DNA of 5,071 nucleotides. Origin: an uncultured Clostridium sp. GTDB lineage: Bacteria > Bacillota > Clostridia > Lachnospirales > Lachnospiraceae. The notes below the pieces were generated by a model. It worked only from the letters and a program-made list of their open reading frames with translations. It did not search any database and was not told the origin of the DNA. The stretch lies in contig CATWBR010000339.1 in assembly GCA_958349075.1 (NCBI GenBank), positions 1 to 5,071 of the forward strand, written 5' to 3'. Position 1 is the stretch's first letter; every line of letters starts with the position of its first letter. Of the stretch, positions 1 to 5,071 are shown in pieces. Both the position numbers and the translations under genes were made by a program.

Positions 1-65
1 AATTCAGTGGTTATTTAAAAATGGGTCAGGAGCTGGAGTTCAGACTCATCAATTGGATACCATGC

Positions 66-120
66 GGGAGGCATTCTCCTGGAATTCGAGGAAACGTAGT
101 GGCAGCGACAATGCCTTCCC
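66..120. repeat. Imperfect hairpin with a nested palindrome
   Basis: GGGAGGCATT at 66-75 pairs with AATGCCTTCCC at 110-120 (10 of 11 positions, one bulged base). Inside the loop, 77-92 holds a second near-palindrome centred on GAATTC (TCCT at 77-80 pairing with AGGA at 89-92). This could be one module of the larger structured element that continues to about 387. Its function is unknown. A chance stem of this length is possible but less likely next to the other inverted repeats. Confidence 0.5.
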
Positions 121-170
121 CCTTGAAGGAATAAGAACAGATCAGCGGCCGCAGGCCGGGGTACGGGGTG

Positions 171-184
171 GCGAAAACCTTCGC
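171..184. repeat. Small perfect hairpin GCGAA-AACC-TTCGC
   Basis: A perfect 5-bp stem with a 4-nt loop sits immediately outside the left arm of the large inverted repeat, with no gap before 185. It is short enough to be chance on its own and is listed because of its position at the edge of the repeat. Confidence 0.35.
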
Positions 185-387
185 GTCTTCAGTTCCGGCC
201 ATAACCTTCCCGTGGGGAATCCGGGAGAGAAAGATTCCGGAGGGAACCTGGGAGTTCATCGGCACTTACCGAGGTTTTTTCGAGGTTAGTGTCCGTTATG
301 TACTCCAAAGAGCGCAAGCGTTTCCCGCAGGAACTTTTTCTGCCCGGATTCCCCACCCGCGACAACTTACAAACCGGGACTGAAGAC
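185..387. repeat. Large imperfect inverted repeat (about 200 bp)
   Basis: Four blocks pair in nested order. 185-198 pairs with 374-387 (GTCTTCAGTTCCGG against a right arm reading GTCTTCAGTCCCGG, one G-U type mismatch). 212-225 pairs with 343-356, a perfect 14-bp match of GTGGGGAATCCGGG. About 227-246 pairs with 322-342, with one gap and a few mismatches. 260-270 pairs with 284-295 (CGGCACTTACC against CGGACACTAACC). The centre, near 271-283, is GAGG, a T-run and CGAGG. Each arm also holds smaller hairpins, for example GCAG at 327-330 with CTGC at 340-343. The arrangement suits a palindromic mobile remnant (MITE-like), a dispersed structured repeat or a folded 3' untranslated RNA. There is no transposase and no obvious target-site duplication in the window. 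It lies about 60 bp past the livF stop. The structure is seen directly; its identity is open. Confidence 0.65.
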
Positions 388-449
388 TCATAATCTCCCT
401 CTCACCATCCCGAACCCCGACCGTACCGTCAGCGTTCTCATTTCCCAAC

Positions 450-1154
450 TTACCCCCCTAAATACGCCTGCTGCACCACCCCATTAGCCCGCAATGCTTC
501 GGCGCTGTCTTCCAGGATAATCTTTCCGGTTTCCAGCACATAGCCCCGGTGGGCGATTTTCAGCGCTTTATTGGCGTTCTGTTCAACTACGAGTACCGTG
601 ATTCCGGTCTGGTTCAGATCCTTGATAATCTTAAAGCAGGTGTTAACCATGATCGGCATCAGGCCCATGGAGACCTCGTCAATGAGAAGCAGTTTCGGTT
701 CGAGCACCAGTGCGCGCCCGATGGCAAGCATCTGCTGTTCGCCGCCGCTCATTGTCTTGGCAAGCTGGTTTTTTCTCTCTTCAAGTCTTGGGAAGAGTTC
801 ATATACTTTCTTGATGTTGGGCTGGATTCTGGAAGTGTCCTTCACACGGTAGCATCCTGTGCGCAGGTTTTCTTCCACGGTCAGGCTGCCGAATACGCGG
901 CGTCCCTCAGGAACGTATCCAATCCCCATCTCGGCCCGCTTCCAGGCCGGAACGTGGGTGATGTCCTCGCCGTTGTAGGAGATGGTTCCCGACTCGACCG
1001 TCTTAAGACCCATGATCGACCGGATCAGGGTTGTTTTTCCGGCTCCGTTCGGTCCGATTACGCTGACCAGCTCTCCCTCATCTACCTGGAGGCTGATTCC
1101 TTTTATGACTTCCATCTTATTGTAATTCACTTTCAGATCTTTGATCGTGAGCAT
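450..1154 (-). CDS. livF: Branched-chain amino acid ABC transporter, ATP-binding protein LivF
   Basis: This is one of the two cytoplasmic ATPases of the importer; it pairs with LivG and powers uptake through LivH/LivM. Counting from the chosen Met (234 aa), Walker A is GPNGAGKTT at residues 34-42 (K40). The Q-loop region reads YVPEGRR at 80-86, which is characteristic of LivF. The signature is MSGGEQQ at 135-141, and Walker B is LLLIDE at 155-160 with catalytic E160. The usual DEPS after Walker B is DEVS here. The switch histidine is replaced in VEQN (190-193), as in E. coli LivF. The C-terminus AYLGG is typical of the family. An in-frame ATG at 1163 directly abuts the AGGAGG at 1164-1169 and leaves no spacer; the ATG at 1154 has a 9-nt spacer and gives the usual MLTI start, so it is preferred. 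The gene overlaps livG by 38 nt and is last in the operon. Confidence 0.96.
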   Translation of the reverse strand: MLTIKDLKVNYNKMEVIKGISLQVDEGELVSVIGPNGAGKTTLIRSIMGLKTVESGTISYNGEDITHVPAWKRAEMGIGYVPEGRRVFGSLTVEENLRTGCYRVKDTSRIQPNIKKVYELFPRLEERKNQLAKTMSGGEQQMLAIGRALVLEPKLLLIDEVSMGLMPIMVNTCFKIIKDLNQTGITVLVVEQNANKALKIAHRGYVLETGKIILEDSAEALRANGVVQQAYLGG

Positions 1155-1908
1155 CGTCCTCATCCTCCTCTCCCAGGTATGCCTCGATCACCTTCGGATC
1201 CTTCCGGATTGTCTCAGGACTGCCTTCAGCGATCTTTTTTCCGTAACTCAGAACTACAATTCTGTCGCACACCTTCATAGTAATAGGAAGGTTGTGCTCG
1301 ATCAGGACAATGGTTTTGCCCTCTTCCTTCAGGCGGCAGATCAGGTTTGTCACCTCATTGATGGCAAAGTTGCTTAAGCCGGCGCAGGGTTCATCAAGCA
1401 TAATGAGAAGCGGCTCGGTTGCCAGCGCCCTGGCGATTTCCAGACGTCTTGTGTATCCGAGACTCACATCCCTGGCAAGAGTATCTTTATAGTCGGCAAG
1501 CCCCACCAGCTCCATCAGTTCATCCGAGCGTTCAAGCGTATCTTTTGTGTGGCAGTTTTTGAAAAAAGAACGGATCCCCGTATATTCCCGGATGCCCAGG
1601 GCGGCGATTACATTATCCCGGATTGTCAGGTCACCGAGCGGTTTGGAGATCTGAAAAGTTCTTGCAATCCCCATTTTGGCGGCCTCATAGGGAGCCATGC
1701 CCTGTATTTCTTTGCCGTCCAGACAGATGGTTCCTTCATTCGGCTTATAGACTCCGCAGATAGTGTTAAAGAGCGTCGTCTTTCCGGCGCCGTTTGGCCC
1801 GATAATGCCCAGCGTTTCATTTTCATGTACCACCATGTCAAAATCGTCAATCGCCTTCAGGCCGCCAAAATACATTTTTAGTCCTTTGACCTCAAGAATT
1901 TCACCCAT
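1117..1908 (-). CDS. livG: Branched-chain amino acid ABC transporter, ATP-binding protein LivG
   Basis: This is the second cytoplasmic ATPase of the importer and the partner of LivF. From the ATG at 1908 it is 263 aa. Walker A is GPNGAGKTT at residues 37-45 (K43), the Q-loop is ARTFQ with Q86, Walker B is LIMLDEP with D172 and E173, and the switch histidine is H205 in IEHN. The signature is unusual: VSLGYTRRLE at 148-157 where E. coli LivG has LAYGQQRRLE. Ser149 and Gly151 remain, but the Gln is replaced by Tyr. The C-terminus reads AYLGEE, as usual, and continues into an extra acidic tail that overlaps livF by 38 nt. A GTG at 1917 could add three residues, but it falls inside the likely ribosome binding site AGGTGA (1914-1919), so the ATG is preferred. 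The start overlaps the livM stop by 8 nt (ATGGGTGA). Confidence 0.96.
   Translation of the reverse strand: MGEILEVKGLKMYFGGLKAIDDFDMVVHENETLGIIGPNGAGKTTLFNTICGVYKPNEGTICLDGKEIQGMAPYEAAKMGIARTFQISKPLGDLTIRDNVIAALGIREYTGIRSFFKNCHTKDTLERSDELMELVGLADYKDTLARDVSLGYTRRLEIARALATEPLLIMLDEPCAGLSNFAINEVTNLICRLKEEGKTIVLIEHNLPITMKVCDRIVVLSYGKKIAEGSPETIRKDPKVIEAYLGEEDEDDAHDQRSESELQ
1164..1169 (-). promoter_or_regulatory. livF ribosome binding site, inside livG
   Basis: A perfect AGGAGG lies 9 nt before the ATG at 1154 and 0 nt before the alternative ATG at 1163, so it decides the livF start in favour of 1154. It lies within the livG coding sequence, in a purine-rich run that also encodes the Glu/Asp stretch of the LivG tail. 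Ribosomes finishing livG would keep this site open, which suggests coupled translation. Confidence 0.8.
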
Positions 1909-2791
1909 TTGTCTCACCTGCCTTATGCCCCCGAACTATTTTCAGGAAATTCCGTACAATAAAGCTGTCATTGCCCAGGAGTCCCTGAGGCTGGAAGCGC
2001 ATCATCAGGACGAGGATTCCGCCGTACAGAATCATTCTGTAATTGTCTGCAAAACGCAGAAGCTCCGGCGCGGCCCCGAGTATCAGAGCGCCGAGCAGCG
2101 GCCCGCGGATCGTTCCTATGCCGCCCACAACAACCATGGACAGGATGCTGATCGACACCGTGAAAGCAAAGCTGCTGGAAAAGATAAAGGTCATACGGTG
2201 TACGTAGATAGCGCCCGTAAGTCCCGCAATGGCAGTTCCTAAAAAGAATGCCAGGATTTTGTAACGGTTGACGTTAATGCCCAGGGACATGGCGGCGCCC
2301 TCATCGTTTCGGATACTGGACAGGGCGAGGCCAAACCAGGAGCGTGTCATTTTCCGGATGAGAAGACATACAAGCACAATCAGAATCACCAGAAGCACAA
2401 GAAAGTGCAGAGGTGTCATCTTCTGTCCGAAAAAGGTTGGCGTTTTAACGGACATTCCCAGGGATGCCCCGAAAATCTCCATATTCTGAAACAGAGCCAC
2501 CATAACAAAGTTGATACCGATCGTCGTGATGGCGAGGAAATCATCCTTTAACCGGAGGCTGATAATTCCTAATACCCCTCCTGCGGCGCCGGTAATGAGA
2601 AGCGCGGCAGGCAGAGTCAGCCAGAAATTGATTCCCGCATTTGTCATAAGAGCCGATGTGTATGCTCCGATTCCGAAAAAGGCGGCGTGTCCCATGGCTG
2701 ACTGGCCGGCATAGCCTGTAATAATATTGAGGCTCAGGGCCAGCAGGGCAAAAATTGCAATATTTACCGCAACTGTTATAATATAACTCAT
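1901..2791 (-). CDS. livM: Branched-chain amino acid ABC transporter, permease LivM
   Basis: This is an integral membrane permease that forms the transport pore together with LivH. It has 296 residues and several strongly hydrophobic segments, including about 4-24, 56-79 and 128-145. The N-terminal motif NIITGYAGQSAMGHAAFFGIGAY (22-44) is the hallmark of the LivM branch. The cytoplasmic coupling loop, which contacts the ATPases, is at about 154-178 (GLALSSIRNDEGAAMSLGIN and following RYK), matching the family pattern of an acidic pair followed by AxxxGIN. The late motif VVVGGIGTIRGPLLGA also fits. A canonical AGGAGG at 2800-2805 lies 8 nt before the ATG. The gene starts 14 nt after livH ends and runs into livG with an 8-nt overlap. 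It has no long N- or C-terminal extension, unlike the longer LivM of some proteobacteria. Confidence 0.96.
   Translation of the reverse strand: MSYIITVAVNIAIFALLALSLNIITGYAGQSAMGHAAFFGIGAYTSALMTNAGINFWLTLPAALLITGAAGGVLGIISLRLKDDFLAITTIGINFVMVALFQNMEIFGASLGMSVKTPTFFGQKMTPLHFLVLLVILIVLVCLLIRKMTRSWFGLALSSIRNDEGAAMSLGINVNRYKILAFFLGTAIAGLTGAIYVHRMTFIFSSSFAFTVSISILSMVVVGGIGTIRGPLLGALILGAAPELLRFADNYRMILYGGILVLMMRFQPQGLLGNDSFIVRNFLKIVRGHKAGETNG
1914..1919 (-). promoter_or_regulatory. livG ribosome binding site within the end of livM
   Basis: AGGTGA lies 5 nt before the ATG at 1908. It matches the 3' half of the AGGAGGTGA consensus, for which a short spacer is expected. It sits inside the last codons of livM and includes the alternative GTG at 1915-1917, which argues against that start. 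It is weaker than the AGGAGG sites of the other four genes, so livG translation probably depends on termination of livM at the ATGGGTGA overlap. Confidence 0.55.
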
Positions 2792-2799
2792 GCCTTTTT

Positions 2800-2805
2800 C
2801 CTCCT
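2800..2805 (-). promoter_or_regulatory. livM ribosome binding site
   Basis: AGGAGG lies 8 nt before the livM ATG at 2791, in the 14-nt gap immediately after the livH stop (TAG at 2806-2808). This close stop-to-site spacing suits reinitiation by ribosomes leaving livH. Confidence 0.75.
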
Positions 2806-3678
2806 CTACGCTGTTTTTTTGCTCATCAGGCCGGACGGTTTGATCAGCAGTACCAGAATTAAGACAATAAATGCGATGGAATCTTTCGGAATAAAGGACC
2901 CCATGTAAACGGAAATCAGAGTTTCTGCGAGGCCGATTACAAGTCCGGCGACAACAGTGCCGGCCGGGTTGCCGAGTCCTCCGAGGACGATAATGGCCAG
3001 CATCTTATAAGAAGGAGTCTCACCCAGGGCGGGGGTGATGGAGTTGTAGAGCATCCCCACCATCATTCCTGCCGCTGCCGCGAAACTATATCCGATAATA
3101 TAACTGAGCGCCGTCGCCGAGTTCGTATTGATTCCCATGGCCCGGGCGATCTCGGGATCCTCTGCCGTGGCCTTCCAGGCCAGCCCCATTTTCGTCCGGT
3201 TAAGTACAAACCACAGAACCAGGAAAAGCAGTACGGTCAGGAAAAGGACCAGCAGCCATTCCGGCGCGAGAACCACCCTGCCCAGGTGGATCGCGCCAAA
3301 GCCCAGATCGGCATTGTAGGCCTTAGTTCCCGCTCCGCAAATCAGGCGGACCAGATCACCGGTGAGCGTAAAGAGCCCGACGCTGGTAATAAGCGGGATG
3401 ATCGGAAGGATGTGCGGTTTTGCCAAAATAGGGCCGTAGAGAAATTTATGTATTAATACACCGATCATCCCGGTAACAGCCATGGAACAGATGAAGGTCA
3501 GGAGAAGATTGTGGGTGGAGGAATAGATATAAAAACCGATATAAGCTCCTGCCACATAGGCTCCCGCGTTGGCGATATCGAGGATTCGCATGATGCCGTA
3601 AATGAGAGTGGCGCCCATTGCAGTGAGAGCGTAGACACTTCCAATTACGATTCCGTTAATGATTTGCTGTAATAGCAT
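2806..3678 (-). CDS. livH: Branched-chain amino acid ABC transporter, permease LivH
   Basis: This is an integral membrane permease and the pore partner of LivM. It has 290 residues, the normal size for LivH, with hydrophobic segments throughout, clearest at about 6-29, 58-76, 141-159 and near the C-terminus. The N-terminal GxxxGxxYALxAxGxTLIYG pattern (residues 9-28) is typical. The coupling loop is at about 165-184 (GLAWKATAEDPEIARAMGIN), very close to the family form. IIVLGGLGNPAGTVVAG is the conserved late motif. One difference: the usual NFAHG after the first segment reads DIANAG here (34-39). A GGGAGG stands 7 nt before the chosen ATG at 3678. Another ATG at 3682, in a different frame, opens only eight codons. 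The gene begins 26 nt after livJ stops, with no visible terminator between them. Confidence 0.96.
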   Translation of the reverse strand: MLLQQIINGIVIGSVYALTAMGATLIYGIMRILDIANAGAYVAGAYIGFYIYSSTHNLLLTFICSMAVTGMIGVLIHKFLYGPILAKPHILPIIPLITSVGLFTLTGDLVRLICGAGTKAYNADLGFGAIHLGRVVLAPEWLLVLFLTVLLFLVLWFVLNRTKMGLAWKATAEDPEIARAMGINTNSATALSYIIGYSFAAAAGMMVGMLYNSITPALGETPSYKMLAIIVLGGLGNPAGTVVAGLVIGLAETLISVYMGSFIPKDSIAFIVLILVLLIKPSGLMSKKTA

Positions 3679-3704
3679 ACATTTACCTCCCGCAGTTGTG
3701 ATGG

Positions 3705-4970
3705 TTACGGTTCGGGTGTGATAACTGCCGGATCGTCAATGATATCGTAGTAATGATAAGCCGCATCCTTTATAATCTGAATCTGTACCGGCTTAACAGC
3801 CTCTCCTTTTTCTGAATAATACAGAAGTGTTCCTGTAACGGTCGGGAAATCTTTTAAGGAAGCGATGGCGTCTCTGACGGCCTTCGGATCCGTGGAACCT
3901 GCAACTTCGATGGCCTTGAAAATAACTTCGAATGCATCATAAGCGGAAGCGCCGACCATATCAGGTTCTTTATTATAAGTATCCCTGTATTCTTTCATAT
4001 ACTTCTGGGTATTCTCGTCCTTGGTGTCACGATCCATATTGGTTGTCAGGTAAAGTCCGTCCGCATTTTTACCCGCGGTTGCAAGGAACTGCCAGGAGTC
4101 TACGCCCTCTGTGCCGATAACCGGTACGTTGAAGTCCAGAGTCTTACACTGTTTCATGATTTCTGCGGCGTGCCCATAATAGTTAGCAATATAAATCAGA
4201 TCCGGTTTTACTTCCTCTTTCAGTTTTGTGATAATGGAGGTAAATTCATTATCGCTCATAGCGACTTTATCATAGGAAACAATTTCTGCTCCGTTGGCTT
4301 CGGCATATTCGGAAAATGCGCCTGCCAGCTCAGAGCCGTAATCGAGATCCACGGCGATGATGGAGATCCGTTTGGCGTTCAGTTTGTCAACCGCCAGTAC
4401 GGCGCCTGCCTTGCCCTGAATTTTGCCGGAGAAGGACTGGGAGAAAATATAATCGCCTGCATTTACTACGTCCGGGTGAACTGCATAAGCAGATACCATC
4501 GGAATTCCCGCCGCCTGGATGATTGGAGCCGCCACACGGGTAGGACCGCTGTAGCTGCCGCTGACAATAGCAACGACGTTATCTTTGGTAGTCAGTTTTT
4601 CAGCAATGCTCACTGCCTGATTCGTATCCAGCGCGTCATCATAATCAACCAGTTCAACCGGACGTCCGAGAAGACCGCCTGCCGCATTGATGTCGGCAAC
4701 CGCCAGCTTGGCAGAGTTTAAGGTACTCTCGCCGTCCGCCGATGCGGCCGCTGAAGTCAGGGGTGAAAAGAATCCGATTTTGATGGGATCGCCGGAAGGC
4801 TGCTGTGCAGAGTCTGCCGCTTCGCCGCTTTCACCGGCTGCGGGCGCCTCATTTGCCGCAGGTGCCTTGGTTTCCGCGGGTGTAGAACTTCCCGACGAAC
4901 CGCAGCCCGCCATCGAGAGAGCCATGACCATGCTCAATGTTACTGACATTACTTTTTTTGCTCTTTTCAT
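3705..4970 (-). CDS. livJ: ABC transporter substrate-binding lipoprotein, LivJ/LivK-like
   Basis: This is the extracytoplasmic receptor that binds the substrate and presents it to LivH/LivM. The 421-residue protein starts with a lipoprotein signal: Lys/Arg-rich residues 2-6, a hydrophobic core, and lipobox SMAGC with Cys23 as the predicted lipidation site. Residues 24-62 form a low-complexity Ser/Gly/Ala/Pro/Glu tether. From IKIGFFSPLT (63-72) it is a type I periplasmic-binding fold of the Leu/Ile/Val receptor family: INAAGGLLGRPVEL at 94-107, SGSYSGPT at 137-144 and GIPMVSAYA at 155-163 form the first lobe, and SAYDAFEV in the second half is also typical. The usual yvFR segment reads YIFSQ and lacks the Arg, so the substrate may not be leucine, isoleucine or valine; another amino acid or a small amide is possible. 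AGGAGG lies 10 nt before the ATG. It is the first gene of the operon. Confidence 0.93.
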   Translation of the reverse strand: MKRAKKVMSVTLSMVMALSMAGCGSSGSSTPAETKAPAANEAPAAGESGEAADSAQQPSGDPIKIGFFSPLTSAAASADGESTLNSAKLAVADINAAGGLLGRPVELVDYDDALDTNQAVSIAEKLTTKDNVVAIVSGSYSGPTRVAAPIIQAAGIPMVSAYAVHPDVVNAGDYIFSQSFSGKIQGKAGAVLAVDKLNAKRISIIAVDLDYGSELAGAFSEYAEANGAEIVSYDKVAMSDNEFTSIITKLKEEVKPDLIYIANYYGHAAEIMKQCKTLDFNVPVIGTEGVDSWQFLATAGKNADGLYLTTNMDRDTKDENTQKYMKEYRDTYNKEPDMVGASAYDAFEVIFKAIEVAGSTDPKAVRDAIASLKDFPTVTGTLLYYSEKGEAVKPVQIQIIKDAAYHYYDIIDDPAVITPEP

Positions 4971-4980
4971 AAAATTGCTT

Positions 4981-4986
4981 CCTCCT
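4981..4986 (-). promoter_or_regulatory. livJ ribosome binding site
   Basis: A perfect AGGAGG lies 10 nt before the ATG at 4970, a slightly long but acceptable spacer. No other in-frame start lies nearby with a comparable site. The strength suits a binding protein made in excess over the permeases. Confidence 0.8.
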
Positions 4987-4994
4987 ATAATATT

Positions 4995-5022
4995 TTTATG
5001 TCGGAAAACAGGAAAATGTCAA
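4995..5022 (-). promoter_or_regulatory. Candidate sigma-A-type promoter of the liv operon
   Basis: On the minus strand a perfect TTGACA -35 (5017-5022) is followed after 16 nt by CATAAA (4995-5000), which matches 4 of 6 bases of TATAAT. The start would fall near 4988, leaving a leader of only about 18 nt that begins almost at the ribosome binding site; this lowers confidence. A second option uses TATATT at 5023-5028 as the -10, with a poor -35, and would give a leader of roughly 45-50 nt. In both cases the promoter overlaps the inverted repeats at 5017-5043. This is the only plausible promoter region seen for the five genes. Confidence 0.4.
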
Positions 5023-5043
5023 AATATAAGTCAAATTTTGACA
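5017..5043. promoter_or_regulatory. Nested palindromes, possible operator
   Basis: A perfect 9-bp inverted repeat, TGTCAAAAT (5017-5025) and ATTTTGACA (5035-5043), is separated by 9 nt. Nested inside is a second perfect palindrome at 5030-5042, GTCAAA-T-TTTGAC. There are thus three copies of the same half-site; on the minus strand two of them are direct repeats of TTTGAC with a 6-nt gap. One half-site coincides with the candidate -35 of the operon, so a bound repressor could block RNA polymerase. The cognate regulator is unknown. The region is AT-rich, which raises the chance level somewhat, but perfect nested repeats of this length remain notable. Confidence 0.5.
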
Positions 5044-5071
5044 GATAATTAATGAATTTACCACATAGTTT

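Larger units (their letters stand above)
1..449. other. Gene-free structured region downstream of livF
   Basis: No convincing gene is visible in this stretch. Short open frames exist on both strands (minus 26-265, plus 53-289, plus 168-383), but they overlap each other and none has a good Shine-Dalgarno site. The minus-strand frame at 265 would start with GTG and has only CCTCGGTAA before it. None shows a domain I recognise. What does stand out is secondary structure: a hairpin at 66-120, a small one at 171-184 and a large imperfect inverted repeat at 185-387. Frames that stay open in several registers together with inverted repeats are typical of interspersed non-coding repeats or MITE-like elements, but multiplicity in the genome cannot be seen from one copy. 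No intrinsic terminator (stem followed directly by a U-run) was found for the operon here, so its transcript may run into this region. The first 60 bases and 388-449 show nothing clear. Confidence 0.5.

Noticed and set aside
26..265. 79-codon minus-strand open frame that could be called a hypothetical protein
   Set aside because: It starts with GTG, has no ribosome binding site, overlaps open frames on the + strand, and its 5' part lies inside the inverted repeat. I recognise no domain. It is more likely part of a non-coding repeat, although automatic pipelines may call it.
271..287. T-run at 275-280 as part of an intrinsic terminator
   Set aside because: The run sits in the loop at the centre of the inverted repeat and not directly after a GC-rich stem. 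On the minus strand, the direction of the operon, it reads as A residues.
53..383. Two plus-strand open frames (53-289 and 168-383)
   Set aside because: They overlap each other and the minus-strand frame, lack convincing ribosome binding sites and are explained by the structured repeat.
549..1280. Long plus-strand open frame of 243 codons antisense to livF and livG
   Set aside because: The minus strand encodes two ATPases with all motifs intact. The antisense frame has no recognisable domain and crosses both genes, so it is a coding shadow. The same holds for the plus-strand frames at 1763-2242, 4170-4721 and 4687-5052.
3679..3704. Stem-loop or attenuator between livJ and livH
   Set aside because: The gap is only 26 nt and shows no stable stem or U-run, so I see no sequence support for differential expression at this junction.
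5034..5048. Possible CodY box upstream of livJ
   Set aside because: AATTTTGACAGATAA matches the AATTTTCWGAAAATT consensus at only about 9 of 15 positions and lacks the symmetrical second half.

Overview
The window holds one complete five-gene operon for a branched-chain amino acid-type (HAAT family) ABC importer, read entirely on the minus strand. Transcription runs from high to low coordinates: a lipid-anchored substrate-binding protein (livJ-like), two inner permeases (livH, livM) and two ATPases (livG, livF). All five genes look intact. Strong AGGAGG-type Shine-Dalgarno sites, a lipoprotein signal followed by a Ser/Gly/Ala-rich tether, mid-range GC with AT-rich control DNA, and the amino acid usage all suggest a Gram-positive anaerobe of the Clostridia, most likely a Lachnospiraceae gut commensal. 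That placement is inference; there is no rRNA or other marker here.

Layout on + coordinates. 1-449 has no convincing gene. It holds a structured element: a hairpin at 66-120, a small hairpin at 171-184 and a large imperfect inverted repeat at 185-387. 450-1154 is livF, 1117-1908 livG, 1901-2791 livM, 2806-3678 livH and 3705-4970 livJ. 4971-5071 is the AT-rich control region, with a strong ribosome binding site, candidate promoters and a nested set of palindromes built on TTTGAC/GTCAAA half-sites.

The genes form one transcription unit. The gaps are 26 nt (livJ-livH) and 14 nt (livH-livM), followed by overlaps of 8 nt (livM-livG) and 38 nt (livG-livF). By family knowledge, the binding protein captures an amino acid outside the membrane and delivers it to the LivH/LivM pore, and LivG/LivF hydrolyse ATP inside the cell to drive import. 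The exact substrate cannot be read from the sequence, because some residues usual in leucine/isoleucine/valine binders differ in this LivJ.

I do not see a new biological system. The points most worth a second look are the large inverted repeat after the operon, the palindromic promoter region, the ATPase pair whose non-consensus motifs all fall in one of the two composite ATP sites, and the long livG/livF overlap in which the livF ribosome binding site encodes the acidic tail of LivG.
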